In this document: positions 36,676 through 46,177 of the stretch, piece by piece
Layout of the letters: each line of letters opens with the position of its first letter
Numbering within the stretch: position 1 is the first letter of the stretch
Assembly: GCF_019049655.1 (NCBI RefSeq)
Contig: NZ_JAFMOX010000064.1
Location: forward strand, 62,001 to 126,000
From: Rahnella rivi
GTDB lineage: Bacteria > Pseudomonadota > Gammaproteobacteria > Enterobacterales > Enterobacteriaceae
Length of the DNA: 64,000 nt
Direction of reading: 5' to 3'
The notes under the pieces: model-generated
What the model saw: only the letters and a program-made list of their open reading frames with translations
The model's database searches: none
What the model was told of the DNA's origin: nothing
Translations under genes and position numbers: made by a program

Positions 36676-37179
36676 ATGACGACCACCTTTCCTGTCAGCG
36701 TGCTGGTGCGCCCGATCCGCCCTGAAGATAATGCCGCTATCGCTAACGTGATCCGCCACGTTTCTGCCGAATTTGGCCTGACGGCTGACAAAGGCTATAC
36801 CGTCGCTGATCCGAATTTAGATCATCTGTATGAAAGCTACAGCCAGCCGCGCTGTGCTTATTGGGTGGTGGAACTCGATGGCGTGGTGGCCGGTGGTGGC
36901 GGTATGGCGCCGCTGTCAGGTGCAGAGGACGATTTGTGCGAGTTGCAGAAGATGTACTTCATGCCTTCTTTGCGCGGCCAGGGTCTGGCAAAACGTCTGG
37001 CATTACAGGCCATCGATCATGCGCGTCAGCAAGGGTTTGCCCGCTGCTATCTGGAAACCACCGCCAGCCTGACTCAGGCCATTGCCCTTTATGAACGCCT
37101 CGGCTTCCAGCACATTGATGGCGCAATGGGGAATACAGGTCACGTCGATTGCGAAGTGACGATGTTAAAATACCTCTGA
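36676..37179 (+). CDS. yjgM: GNAT N-acetyltransferase YjgM
   Basis: 167-aa GNAT enzyme. The acetyl-CoA-binding motif A is in YFMPSLRGQGLAKRLALQAI (R/Q-x-x-G-x-G/A), with motif B in ARCYLETTASLTQAIALYER and LGFQHI. TADKGYTVADPNLDHLYESY and VVAGGGGMAPLSG match E. coli YjgM, which has the same length. A GTG lies 9 bp upstream, but the ATG at 36676 has better spacing from GAGTGAG. The substrate is uncertain. Confidence 0.87.
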   Translation: MTTTFPVSVLVRPIRPEDNAAIANVIRHVSAEFGLTADKGYTVADPNLDHLYESYSQPRCAYWVVELDGVVAGGGGMAPLSGAEDDLCELQKMYFMPSLRGQGLAKRLALQAIDHARQQGFARCYLETTASLTQAIALYERLGFQHIDGAMGNTGHVDCEVTMLKYL

Positions 37180-37222
37180 CACCGCTTTCGTTCTTTAATC
37201 GATCTTTGCAAACAGGCGCCTC

Positions 37223-37963
37223 ATGTTCACACACAAAGCCATTTCCGCGTTAAATGAACTGGAACTGACGGTCTATAACTACATCGTCAAAAATGGCGAC
37301 AAAGTGATGTACATGACTATCCGCGAACTGGCGGATGCCGCAGGCGTGTCTACCACCACTGTTTTGCGCTTTTGTAAAAAGATGGATTGCGACGGTTACT
37401 CAGAATTTCGTATCCGTTTTAAGCTGTTTTTAGAACATGAAGAAAAGCCGCCGGTTTCTTTTGGAATCAGTGAAATTATCAGCTATTTCAAAAGTATTAA
37501 TAACAGCGAGTTTGATGAATTATTAGATCAGGCCGCAAAACAAATATCTGATGCCCAGCGCATTATATTTGTGGGCGTGGGAACGTCAGGATCACTCGGG
37601 AAATACAGCGCGCGTTTTTTCTCTAATGTTGGGAAATTCAGCACCTTTATTGACGACCCTTATTTCCCGATCAACAGCGATATGTATAAAGATGCCATCG
37701 CCATTATTCTTTCTGTTTCCGGTGAAACGGAAGAAGTGCTGCGCTTTGCCACACAGTTCAGCCAGCACAATTGCAAGATCATCAGCCTGACCAACAGCGA
37801 GAACTCCACGCTGGCGCGCATGGCAGACCTCAACATCTCTTACCACATGCCGCAAATCGTTCTTGAAGGCCAATATAATATTACTACGCAGATCCCGGTA
37901 CTTTATATTATTGAAACTATCGGCAAGAAACTTCCGTTAATAAAACGTGACGCAGCGCAATGA
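37223..37963 (+). CDS. RpiR/MurR-family transcriptional regulator
   Basis: 246 aa. N-terminal HTH_6 domain (about 1-77: MYMTIRELADAAGVSTTTVL, RFCKKMDCDGYSEFRIRFKL) and C-terminal SIS sugar-phosphate-binding domain (about 100-230: IIFVGVGTSGSLGKYSARFF, IILSVSGETEEVLRFATQF). It is followed by a PTS permease and a 6-phospho-beta-glucosidase, so it probably senses a phosphorylated beta-glucoside. Starts 44 bp after yjgM. Confidence 0.88.
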   Translation: MFTHKAISALNELELTVYNYIVKNGDKVMYMTIRELADAAGVSTTTVLRFCKKMDCDGYSEFRIRFKLFLEHEEKPPVSFGISEIISYFKSINNSEFDELLDQAAKQISDAQRIIFVGVGTSGSLGKYSARFFSNVGKFSTFIDDPYFPINSDMYKDAIAIILSVSGETEEVLRFATQFSQHNCKIISLTNSENSTLARMADLNISYHMPQIVLEGQYNITTQIPVLYIIETIGKKLPLIKRDAAQ

Positions 37964-38109
37964 AAAAACAGGGTGTTTTTATGTTGTGACATATTCCTAA
38001 TCATGTTTTTTGTTATATCGTGACTTCATCCTTTCTTTTGCTACACTCCTGCCAGCGATTAAAAAAATAAAACTCATCTCTGTACACCCCGGCAGGAGAA
38101 TAATAAATA

Positions 38110-39642
38110 ATGGCCATTGATTACGCACAAACAGCCCAGGATATTGTTAAATATATCGGCGGCAATGCTAATGTGATTAGCATCACACATTGCGCGACTC
38201 GTTTACGTTTTGTTCTGAAAGATAATAAAGCCGTCGATAAAGAAGAATTAAAACGTGTAAAAGGCGTGATCACAGTGATTGAGGCCGGTGGCCAGATGCA
38301 GGTGGTGATCGGCAACCACGTCAGCGATGCCTATAAACAGGTATTACAACTGATCGACATCGATGAAAACGCACCTGTTTCAGCGCCAAACGTCGGTATC
38401 GTCAGCCGGGTTATGGACGTCATCTCCAGCATTTTTACTCCGTTCCTTTATCAGCTCGCCGCCTGCGGTATTTTACAGGGGATTATCTCCTTCCTTGCCG
38501 CTGTCGGGATTATGGATGCGAACAGCGGCACCTACCGTATTCTCAACTTTGTGTCGTGGACGGCGTTTACTTTCCTGCCGGTGATGATTGCCTTCACCGC
38601 CGCCAAAAAATTCAACGTGAACCCTTTCACCGCCGTGATTACGGCCTGTGCGCTGATCAGCCCTGATTACATGAACATGCTGACGGCGTTCAAGATCACC
38701 TCAATCAACTCCGCTGACCCGGCCATGCAGCAACTGATGCGCGAAGCGGTGAGCAACCCTGATATCGCCAACATTCTGCAAAACGTGGTCGGCATTCCGG
38801 TTTCTGCACCGACGCTGGATTTCCTCGGTATTCCGGTGAAATATCTGAGTTACACCGCCTCCGTTATCCCGATCATTCTGATGGTCTGGGCGATGTCGTA
38901 CATCGAGCACTTCTTTAATAAAGTGCTGCCGGTGGTTATCCGTAACCTGTTCACCCCCATGTTCTGTATCGCCATTATGGTGCCGATGACCCTGCTGGTG
39001 TTCGGCCCGGTCGGTAACATGATCGGTGGCGCGATCGGCGGCGTTTATAATTATCTCTATCACCTCAGCCCGATCATTGCCGGTTTCGTGGTCGGCGCCT
39101 TCTGGCAACCGCTGGTCACGCTGGGCGTTCACTGGGGCATTACGCCGGTGACCGTCGGCAACTACGCGACCTTGGGTTATGACACCTTTACCGGCCTGCA
39201 GGCTTCCGCCGTCTTCGCGATGACCGGCAGCATGTTCGGCGTGTACCTGAAAACCCGCAGCCGTGAAATGAAAGGCATCTCGCTCTCCGCCGGCGTGACC
39301 GGTCTGTTTGGCATCACCGAACCGGCCATTTACGGTGTGGCGCTGCGCCTGAAAAAACCGTTCCTGTGCAGCTGCGTTGCGGGCGGTATCGGCGGCGCGA
39401 TAGCCGGTTCCTTTAATGCGGTGTCATGGAGCTACTGCCTGCCGGGTATCGCCGTGCTGCCGGTGTTCTTTAAAGAAGGCCATATGCCGCAGTTCCTTGG
39501 CTTCCTGCTGTCGATAAGCGTGGCCTTTGTTCTCGGTGCGCTCTTCACCTGGCTGGTCGGCTTCAAAGACGAGCCCGATGTGGTAGCCACCAAAAAGGTA
39601 CAGGCTGAATCCCGGCGTGCCGCGCAGGCGGAAATGAATTAA
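38110..39642 (+). CDS. PTS beta-glucoside-type IIBC permease
   Basis: 510-aa sugar transporter/phosphotransferase of the Glc family, beta-glucoside branch. IIB domain at about 1-85 with the phosphocysteine in VISITHCATRLRFVLKD; IIC membrane domain at about 105-480 with LGVHWGITPVTVGNYAT and the signature GVTGLFGITEPAIYGVALRL. There is no IIA domain at the C-terminus, which ends in a short charged tail, so it should take phosphate from a separate IIA such as IIA-Glc (Crr). In an operon-like series with RpiR and GH1 genes; resembles AscF. The exact sugar is unknown. Confidence 0.92.
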   Translation: MAIDYAQTAQDIVKYIGGNANVISITHCATRLRFVLKDNKAVDKEELKRVKGVITVIEAGGQMQVVIGNHVSDAYKQVLQLIDIDENAPVSAPNVGIVSRVMDVISSIFTPFLYQLAACGILQGIISFLAAVGIMDANSGTYRILNFVSWTAFTFLPVMIAFTAAKKFNVNPFTAVITACALISPDYMNMLTAFKITSINSADPAMQQLMREAVSNPDIANILQNVVGIPVSAPTLDFLGIPVKYLSYTASVIPIILMVWAMSYIEHFFNKVLPVVIRNLFTPMFCIAIMVPMTLLVFGPVGNMIGGAIGGVYNYLYHLSPIIAGFVVGAFWQPLVTLGVHWGITPVTVGNYATLGYDTFTGLQASAVFAMTGSMFGVYLKTRSREMKGISLSAGVTGLFGITEPAIYGVALRLKKPFLCSCVAGGIGGAIAGSFNAVSWSYCLPGIAVLPVFFKEGHMPQFLGFLLSISVAFVLGALFTWLVGFKDEPDVVATKKVQAESRRAAQAEMN

Positions 39643-39706
39643 ATCTGACATTACGATCTACAGGGCAGAAGCAATCTGCCCTCATCAAGTATCCAGGGAG
39701 AATCAA

Positions 39707-41140
39707 ATGAGTCATCAGTTACCGAAAGATTTCTTGTGGGGCGGCGCGGTAGCGGCGCATCAGGTTGAAGGCGGCTGGAACAAAGGCGGCAAAGGCATCA
39801 GCATCTGCGACGTGCTTTCCGGCGGCGCACATGGCGTTGACCGCGTGATGACCGACGGCGTGCTGGAGGGTTACAGTTATCCAAACCACGAAGCCGTCGA
39901 TTTCTACTCGCACTACAAAGAAGATATCGCGCTGTTCGCTGAGATGGGCTTCAAATGCTTCCGCACCTCGATTGCGTGGACGCGCATCTTCCCGAACGGT
40001 GACGAATTACAGCCTAACGAAGCCGGTCTGCAATTCTACGATGATATGTTTGATGAACTACTCAAACACAATATCGAGCCGGTCATTACCCTTTCTCACT
40101 TTGAGATGCCGTGGCATCTGGTGAAAGAATATGGCGGCTGGAAAAACCGTCAGGTGGTGGATTTCTTTGTGCGTTTCAGCCAGGTGGTCATGGAGCGTTA
40201 CAAAGGCAAGGTCAAATACTGGATGACCTTCAACGAGATCAACAACCAGCGCAACTGGAAGTACCCGTTGTTCGGTTATTGCTGCTCCGGCGTGGTGTTT
40301 ACCGAGCAGGAAAATCCGGAAGAAACTATGTATCAGGTGCTGCATCATCAGTTCGTTGCCAGTGCCAAAGTGGTCAAACTCGGCCATGCCATTAATCCTG
40401 ATTTCAAAATCGGCTGCATGATCGCCATGGTGCCGCTTTATCCGTTCTCCTGCCATCCGGACGACGTGATGTATTCCGTCGAAGCGATGCACGAACGGTT
40501 CCTGTTCAGCGACGTGCATATGCGCGGTTATTACCCGGCATATGCGCTGAAAGAGTGGGAACGTCGCGGTTTCAATATCAAAATGGAAGACGGCGATCTT
40601 CAGGCGCTGCGCGACGGCTGTGCCGATTACATCGGCCTGAGCTATTACATGAGCAACGCAATTTCGGCACACAACCCGAGCGACGATAACGGCCTGTCCG
40701 GCTTTGCGGGCAGCGTGCCGAATCCACATGTGAAGGCATCCGACTGGGGCTGGCAGATTGATCCTGTCGGTCTGCGTTACACCCTGAATATCTTGTACGA
40801 ACGTTATCAGAAGCCGCTGTTTATCGTCGAAAATGGCTTTGGCGCAATCGACAAAGCCGGTGAAGACGGCGTCATTCACGACGATTACCGTATCGCCTAT
40901 CTGAAAGCGCACATCGTGCAGATGAAAAAAGCCGTGCTGGAAGATGGCGTGGATCTGATGGGCTACACGCCGTGGGGCTGCATCGACTGCGTGTCGTTCA
41001 CCACTGGCCAGTACAGCAAACGTTACGGCTTCATTCACGTCGATAAAAACGACGACGGCACCGGCACGATGGCGCGCTCTAAAAAAGAGAGCTTCGGCTG
41101 GTATCAGAAAGTGATTGGCAGTAACGGTGAAGTGCTTTAA
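39707..41140 (+). CDS. 6-phospho-beta-glucosidase (GH1)
   Basis: 477-aa cytoplasmic hydrolase that cleaves phosphorylated beta-glucosides delivered by the neighbouring PTS. Begins MSHQLPKDFLWGGAVAAHQV; acid/base Glu in YWMTFNEINNQ, nucleophile Glu in LFIVENGFGAID, and the phosphate-site region near the C-terminus FTTGQYSKRYGFIHVD. BglA/AscB-like in length and motifs. SD AGGGAGAA. A terminator follows. Confidence 0.94.
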   Translation: MSHQLPKDFLWGGAVAAHQVEGGWNKGGKGISICDVLSGGAHGVDRVMTDGVLEGYSYPNHEAVDFYSHYKEDIALFAEMGFKCFRTSIAWTRIFPNGDELQPNEAGLQFYDDMFDELLKHNIEPVITLSHFEMPWHLVKEYGGWKNRQVVDFFVRFSQVVMERYKGKVKYWMTFNEINNQRNWKYPLFGYCCSGVVFTEQENPEETMYQVLHHQFVASAKVVKLGHAINPDFKIGCMIAMVPLYPFSCHPDDVMYSVEAMHERFLFSDVHMRGYYPAYALKEWERRGFNIKMEDGDLQALRDGCADYIGLSYYMSNAISAHNPSDDNGLSGFAGSVPNPHVKASDWGWQIDPVGLRYTLNILYERYQKPLFIVENGFGAIDKAGEDGVIHDDYRIAYLKAHIVQMKKAVLEDGVDLMGYTPWGCIDCVSFTTGQYSKRYGFIHVDKNDDGTGTMARSKKESFGWYQKVIGSNGEVL

Positions 41141-41149
41141 GAAGAGAAC

Positions 41150-41176
41150 AGCCAGCTCCCGCGAGCTGGCTTTTTT
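41150..41176. terminator. Terminator between the GH1 and GH43 genes
   Basis: AGCCAGCTC-CCGC-GAGCTGGCT stem followed by T6 on the plus strand. It sits between convergent genes. Confidence 0.85.
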
Positions 41177-41180
41177 ATGG

Positions 41181-42740
41181 CTATCGGGCGCTCATCGAAA
41201 AATAGGCAAACTCGCCGTAGCCCGCATCAGCATTGACTGCAGAGGCTGCCGAGTAAAGGCCAATTTTCGCCCCCACCCATTTCCCTGCTGAAATTGAAAA
41301 TTGAGGTTCAACAGCTTTCCACTCTTCCGTTTCGACCTGCCTGAAGGAAAAATGACAAACGCCACGTGACAATACATCCGCCCTGATGAACACCGCCCCA
41401 TGACCAGTGAGCGTTGCCAGCACGGTTCTTTTCTGGCTCAGAACGCCTTTATCGCTCATCCACCCGAAATCGAACACCAGCACCCACCCGCCATTCTGCT
41501 GACACACCGAAACCGCTCCGTATCTCTCGCCATACACAATTAAACCGCTTTGCTCACCGTCATGGTTAAAATGCGGTATCAGACGGGTGGTCACCGTGAA
41601 TTCAGGGGCGGAGAGTTTCTGCAAAAGCAGTTGCGGCGTGTCATACAAAGCCCGTTCGCCATAAGGCTGGCAGGCCAGTTTCAGGCCAGTCGTCGACGGG
41701 ATTATCCAGTCTGGCTGCGGGTTCGCTTGCCACTGCCATTGCAGGCCAAAGCGCCCGTCGGCAAAACTGTCCGACGTTTGCGGAACGTATCGCATCCCCT
41801 GAGCGTATGCAGCAGGTTTTGTGTACACCGATACCGGCTGCCCCAGCCCTTCGGCATTGATTTCTTCGCCGATCTCCGGCCAGTCATCGCCATTCCAGCG
41901 CATCGGTTGCAGGTGCACTATCCGGCCATTGTGTGCGGCATCCTGAAAATGAACAAACCAGCATTCGCCGTTTTTCAGTTCCACCCAGCCGCCCTGGTGA
42001 GGGCCATTCACGGTCGTGGTGCCCTGATGTAAAACATCGCGCGCCTCAAACGGGCCGCTCAACTGGCGGGAGCGTAATACGGTCTGCCAGCCACTTTCAA
42101 CGCCGCCGGCAGGGGCAAAAATATAATACCAGCCATGACGCCGGTAGACTTTTGGCCCTTCGATAGTCGGATGGGAAACCGCGCCATCGAAAATGATTTT
42201 ACCCTCATCGAGCAGGGACGTGGCGTCCGGGGACATTTCGCAAAGCTGTAGCTGATGCTTGATGCCGGAACGACTGTAGGCGAATGCATGAACCAGCCAA
42301 GCCCGTCCTTCGTCATCCCAGAACGGACAAGGGTCAATCCAGCCTTTCACCGCTTTAATACACTGCGGCTCGCTCCATTCTTTGGCCGGGTCTTCGGCAT
42401 AAGACATAAAAATGCCTTCATCGGGCATGCTGTAAAACACCCAAAAAAGCCCGTTGTGATAACGAATACTCGGCGCCCAGATCCCTTTACCAGGCTGCAT
42501 GTTGTCGTATGCCGGCGAGTTAATCCGCTGCACGACGTGATTAATGATTTTCCAGTTCACCAGATCGGTTGAATGAAGAACGGGCAGGCCCGGAATATGG
42601 TTAAAACTCGAGGCCACCATATAAATATCGTCGCCCACACAAACGATATCCGGGTCCGAATAATCCGCATGCAAAACAGGATTCTGATAACGCCCGTCAC
42701 TCAAATCTGCGCACCAGCCAGCGTGGTTAATCTTCTCCAT
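41181..42740 (-). CDS. Beta-xylosidase (GH43)
   Basis: About 519-aa glycosidase releasing xylose (possibly arabinose) from beta-xylosides. GH43 start NPVLHADYSDPDIVCVGDDI contains the general-base Asp; further motifs are MVASSFNHIPGLPVLHSTDL and WAPSIRYHNGLFWVFYSMP. The family's C-terminal beta-sandwich follows at about 330-519. No signal peptide, so it is cytoplasmic. Two in-frame ATGs exist (42746, 42740); GGGGGAG is spaced correctly only for 42740. Twelve to 19 bp separate it from the upstream transporter gene, giving an operon like E. coli yagGH (xynTB). Confidence 0.92.
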   Translation of the reverse strand: MEKINHAGWCADLSDGRYQNPVLHADYSDPDIVCVGDDIYMVASSFNHIPGLPVLHSTDLVNWKIINHVVQRINSPAYDNMQPGKGIWAPSIRYHNGLFWVFYSMPDEGIFMSYAEDPAKEWSEPQCIKAVKGWIDPCPFWDDEGRAWLVHAFAYSRSGIKHQLQLCEMSPDATSLLDEGKIIFDGAVSHPTIEGPKVYRRHGWYYIFAPAGGVESGWQTVLRSRQLSGPFEARDVLHQGTTTVNGPHQGGWVELKNGECWFVHFQDAAHNGRIVHLQPMRWNGDDWPEIGEEINAEGLGQPVSVYTKPAAYAQGMRYVPQTSDSFADGRFGLQWQWQANPQPDWIIPSTTGLKLACQPYGERALYDTPQLLLQKLSAPEFTVTTRLIPHFNHDGEQSGLIVYGERYGAVSVCQQNGGWVLVFDFGWMSDKGVLSQKRTVLATLTGHGAVFIRADVLSRGVCHFSFRQVETEEWKAVEPQFSISAGKWVGAKIGLYSAASAVNADAGYGEFAYFSMSAR

Positions 42741-42753
42741 ATTCATCTCCCCC

Positions 42754-44184
42754 TTATTTAACCGCCATCACAGGCGCCAGATTACCGGCTGCGTTTTCCT
42801 GCTCGCGGGCAATATCACCGCTGCGTTTCGCCAGATCCGTCTGAATATTTTTCATCGTGGCATCATCGAGTTTGTAGAAGCGGGCAAGGAAATAGAGGAT
42901 CAGATAGGACACTGAAGGTCCGACAGTCAGCAGACCGATGATGCCAGTGGTTGCCAGCGCGGTTTGGGTTTCTGCACCAGCGTGATAACCGAACCAGCCG
43001 AGTGAGAACCCGACGAACGCCCCGGCAAAGGCCATCCCCAGTTTTAACGCGAACAGATTCCCGGAGAAAGAGAGGCCGGTGATCCGCCGCCCTGTTTTCC
43101 ACTCACCATAATCCGCCGCATTGGCCATCATGTTCCATTTAAACGGCTGGTACATCTGGTGTAAAAAACCAATGATGAAATACAACGGGAAAATCACCGG
43201 CAGGAATTTCGGCGGTACGAAAAACATCACAACGCCCGTCAGAACCAGCAGCAGGTTGATATTTTTAAACATCGCCAGCGTGCTGAACCGTTTGGCAAAA
43301 TACCCCGCCGCCATCGCCCCGAATATCGTGCCGACCACGCTGGTGGTAATAAACGTGCTTTTCATCGCCGTACCGCTGACCAGACTCTGCCCCTTATCCA
43401 GCATCAGATACGTCGCGTAATACAACGTGGCGGAACTGCGCATCACTCCGGCCATACTGGAGAAAAAGGTGATAATCGCGACAATACGCCACTGATCGTT
43501 CGACAGCAGATTTTTCAAATCACTCATCACCGATACCTGACGGGTATCCTCCGCCGTGATGCGTTCTTTGGTGAAACAAAAACAGAACACCAGCATACAC
43601 ACCGCAATCGCGCCCATCACCGCCATCGTCGCCTGATATCCGGCCTGCTGATTCTCTTTCCCAAAATAATCCACCAGCCACAAAGTACCGACAGAAACCA
43701 GTAAACCCGCCAGAGAAGAAATCGTGAACCGGTAGGATTGTGCAGAAAGCCGGTCTTTATCATCCGTGGTAATCACCCCACCCAGCGCGCAGTAAGGAAT
43801 ATTGATAAAGGTGTAACACAGCATCAGCAGAGAATAAGTAATGTAGGCATAAAGCAGTTTTCCGGAATGACCAAAATCAGGCGTGGTGAACGTCATCACC
43901 GCCAGCACGGCATAAGGAATGGCAAACCAAATCAGCCACGGACGAAAATGCCCCCAGCGGGTTTTCACGCGGTCCGCAACAATACCGGTGAGCGGATCGC
44001 TGACGGCATCCAGAATGCGTGTGACCAGAAACATCACCCCGACCGCTGCCGCGGAAAGCCCGTAGATATCGGTATAAAAGTAGGTCAGAAACATCGTGAC
44101 GGAGGAATAAACGATCCCGCAAGCGGCGTCTCCCATACCAAAACCAAGTTTTTCTATAACAGACAATTTCTTTACGGCTGCCAT
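42754..44184 (-). CDS. GPH-family (XynT-like) glycoside:cation symporter
   Basis: 476-aa, 12-TM transporter of the glycoside-pentoside-hexuronide family, predicted to bring xylosides or xylo-oligosaccharides in for the downstream GH43 enzyme. Motifs: KLGFGMGDAACGIVYSSVTM, ILDAVSDPLTGIVADRVKTR and RWGHFRPWLIW near the N-terminus. The ATG at 44184 (MAAVKKLS) has GGAG at 7 nt; the frame opens 18 bp earlier without an SD. The C-terminal tail is hydrophilic. Confidence 0.9.
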   Translation of the reverse strand: MAAVKKLSVIEKLGFGMGDAACGIVYSSVTMFLTYFYTDIYGLSAAAVGVMFLVTRILDAVSDPLTGIVADRVKTRWGHFRPWLIWFAIPYAVLAVMTFTTPDFGHSGKLLYAYITYSLLMLCYTFINIPYCALGGVITTDDKDRLSAQSYRFTISSLAGLLVSVGTLWLVDYFGKENQQAGYQATMAVMGAIAVCMLVFCFCFTKERITAEDTRQVSVMSDLKNLLSNDQWRIVAIITFFSSMAGVMRSSATLYYATYLMLDKGQSLVSGTAMKSTFITTSVVGTIFGAMAAGYFAKRFSTLAMFKNINLLLVLTGVVMFFVPPKFLPVIFPLYFIIGFLHQMYQPFKWNMMANAADYGEWKTGRRITGLSFSGNLFALKLGMAFAGAFVGFSLGWFGYHAGAETQTALATTGIIGLLTVGPSVSYLILYFLARFYKLDDATMKNIQTDLAKRSGDIAREQENAAGNLAPVMAVK

Positions 44185-44334
44185 AATCTGACTCCACACC
44201 ATGAGGTAGAATATCTTTCAGAATTGGTATGTTAACTTTTGGCAGGTGCGTTGAATTTAACCATATTTCACTTAGGGTTTATGAAATTTGCTTAATGCGA
44301 AGGGAGTCACAAAGGGGGGACTGTCATGCACAAA

Positions 44335-44365
44335 CAAAAAAGGCCACCGTCTCCGGCAGCCTTTT
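44335..44365 (-). terminator. Terminator after rraB
   Basis: Minus strand GGCTGCCGGAGACGGTGGCC forms an interrupted stem followed by T6, 38 bp after the rraB stop. Confidence 0.7.
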
Positions 44366-44402
44366 CTTTCTTCATGAATCGAAATTCAGAAGCCTGACTC
44401 AA

Positions 44403-44828
44403 TCAATGACGTTTGCCGTCATCATCTTCGTCGATGAAATCTTCGTCTTCGCCTTCTTCACCTTCTTCGTCGTCGTCGCCTTCGAAGTAAGTGCCCCAGC
44501 CGTCGTAGTTAACGCCGTTGGTTTCGGCCAGATTCATCAGTTGCTCAACCTGTGCGTCGATAAGCTCTGCATTTAACGCCACTTCGCTAATTACGTCACA
44601 GCACATCATGACAGTACCGTCTTCAGCTTCCAGCTCTTCCGGGTCGGAAACTTCATAACCCAGTTTGAAAGCTTCTACGACCGCTTTCTCCAGAACTTCG
44701 AACTTTTCTGAAGATAAGTGGTGTTCAATGGTGTAAAGCGCGTCAGGATCGCTGCCATCGTCCAGCAGCTCTTCGATGATTAAGCGAGTTTCTTCACGTT
44801 GTTCTTCCAGCAATTCACGGTTTGCCAT
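44403..44828 (-). CDS. rraB: Ribonuclease E inhibitor RraB
   Basis: 141-aa acidic cytoplasmic protein that binds RNase E and alters degradosome activity. Begins MANRELLEEQREETRLIIEE; conserved GSDPDALYTIEHHLSS and MMCCDVISEVALNAELIDAQ, and the characteristic extremely acidic C-terminus (GDDDEEGEEGEDEDFIDEDD). Adjacent to and divergent from argI, as in E. coli. Confidence 0.95.
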   Translation of the reverse strand: MANRELLEEQREETRLIIEELLDDGSDPDALYTIEHHLSSEKFEVLEKAVVEAFKLGYEVSDPEELEAEDGTVMMCCDVISEVALNAELIDAQVEQLMNLAETNGVNYDGWGTYFEGDDDEEGEEGEDEDFIDEDDDGKRH

Positions 44829-44926
44829 TTCTCAGTCCTCAATCAATTTGACGTTTGTACGCTATTTTCACACACCATAGAGCGCGCCTCCACTATTAAA
44901 GAGAAAGTTTTCTCTGCGGGGTTGTA

Positions 44927-44965
44927 ATTGCATATTCATACATATAAATTGAATTTTAATTCAAT
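44927..44965 (+). promoter_or_regulatory. Tandem ARG boxes (ArgR operator) of argI
   Basis: Two 18-bp boxes with the usual 3-bp gap: 44927-44944 (ATTGCATATTCATACATA) and 44948-44965 (ATTGAATTTTAATTCAAT). The second matches the consensus TGAAT-N4-ATTCA perfectly; the first has one mismatch per half. Arginine-dependent repression of argI is therefore expected. Confidence 0.9.
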
Positions 44966-44996
44966 CCGAAATGCTTACGCGCTATGGAGCGACATC

Positions 44997-46004
44997 ATGA
45001 GTTTGTTGAGTAAACGTCATTTTCTCAGGTTACTGGATTTTACCCCGTCAGAGATTTCGTCCCTGCTGACACTCTCCGCTGAACTGAAAGCGGCAAAGAA
45101 AAATGGCACTGAGAAAGCCCGCCTGCAAGGCAAAAACATCGCGCTCATCTTCGAAAAAGACTCAACCCGCACACGATGCTCTTTCGAAGTTGCCGCATAT
45201 GACCAGGGGGCAAAAGTCACTTATCTCGGCCCCAGTGGCAGCCAGATCGGCCATAAAGAATCGATGAAAGACACCGCTCGCGTATTGGGCCGGATGTACG
45301 ACGGTATTCAGTATCGTGGCTATGGTCAGGATAAAGTGGAAACGCTGGCGGAATATTCCGGCGTGCCGGTATGGAATGGCTTAACCAATGAATTTCACCC
45401 GACACAGCTGCTGGCCGACCTGCTGACCATGCAGGAGCATCTGCCAAATCAGCCGCTCAAAGGGATGCGCCTGGCGTATCTGGGCGACACACGTAACAAT
45501 ATGGGCAACTCGTTGCTGGAAGCTGCCGCGCTGTGCGGGCTGGATTTACGCCTTGTGGCACCGTCAGTATGCTGGCCCGAAGCCGAACTGGTCGCGACCT
45601 GTCAACATCTCGCAAATGAAAATGGCGGCACTATCACGCTCACCGAAGACATTGCCACCGGCGTGAAAGACGCGGATTTCCTCTATACCGACGTCTGGGT
45701 GTCGATGGGTGAACCGAAAGAGGCCTGGAAGGAGCGCATCAACCTGCTGCGCCCTTATCAGGTGAACAGCGCGATGCTGACGCTGACCGGCAATCCTGAC
45801 GTGAAATTCCTGCACTGTCTGCCTGCTTTCCATGATGATCAGACCACACTCGGCAAACAAATGGCCGAAGAATACGGTTTGCAGGGCGGTATGGAAGTCA
45901 CTGACGACGTCTTTGAGTCCCGCCACAGCGTCGTGTTCGATCAGGCGGAAAACCGTCTGCACACCATCAAAGCCGTCATGGTTGCCACACTCGGCACAGA
46001 ATAA
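44997..46004 (+). CDS. argI: Ornithine carbamoyltransferase
   Basis: 335-aa enzyme making citrulline from ornithine and carbamoyl phosphate (arginine biosynthesis). Carbamoyl-phosphate motif in EKDSTRTRCSFEVAA (STRTR), NEFHPTQLLADLLTM (HPTQ), LGDTRNNMGNS, and ornithine-site motif FLHCLPAFHDD (HCLP). ATG at 44997 with GGAGC SD; the longer frame from 44928 runs through the ARG boxes and is not used. Position beside rraB corresponds to E. coli argI. Confidence 0.97.
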   Translation: MSLLSKRHFLRLLDFTPSEISSLLTLSAELKAAKKNGTEKARLQGKNIALIFEKDSTRTRCSFEVAAYDQGAKVTYLGPSGSQIGHKESMKDTARVLGRMYDGIQYRGYGQDKVETLAEYSGVPVWNGLTNEFHPTQLLADLLTMQEHLPNQPLKGMRLAYLGDTRNNMGNSLLEAAALCGLDLRLVAPSVCWPEAELVATCQHLANENGGTITLTEDIATGVKDADFLYTDVWVSMGEPKEAWKERINLLRPYQVNSAMLTLTGNPDVKFLHCLPAFHDDQTTLGKQMAEEYGLQGGMEVTDDVFESRHSVVFDQAENRLHTIKAVMVATLGTE

Positions 46005-46010
46005 ATTCCA

Positions 46011-46052
46011 CGGCATCATCCCGACTTTTTTGCGGATGATGCCGCCTTTTTC
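46011..46052 (+). terminator. Terminator after argI
   Basis: CGGCATCATCC / GGATGATGCCG, an 11-bp stem with a 12-nt loop, followed by CC and T5, immediately after the argI stop. Confidence 0.85.
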
Positions 46053-46177
46053 CTCCAGAATTCTCCGTTATCCCCCCTTTTGTCGCCACAGCCGGTCATT
46101 TTCAACTAACCTTTTTAAAGCGCTTTCGTTTTATCGCCTTTGTCAGAAAAACAGAAATGCAGTGAGAAGGAACCGAT

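Noticed and set aside
40058..41038. 326-codon minus-strand frame across the GH1 gene
   Set aside because: Antisense shadow of the 6-phospho-beta-glucosidase gene, whose catalytic motifs are all present.
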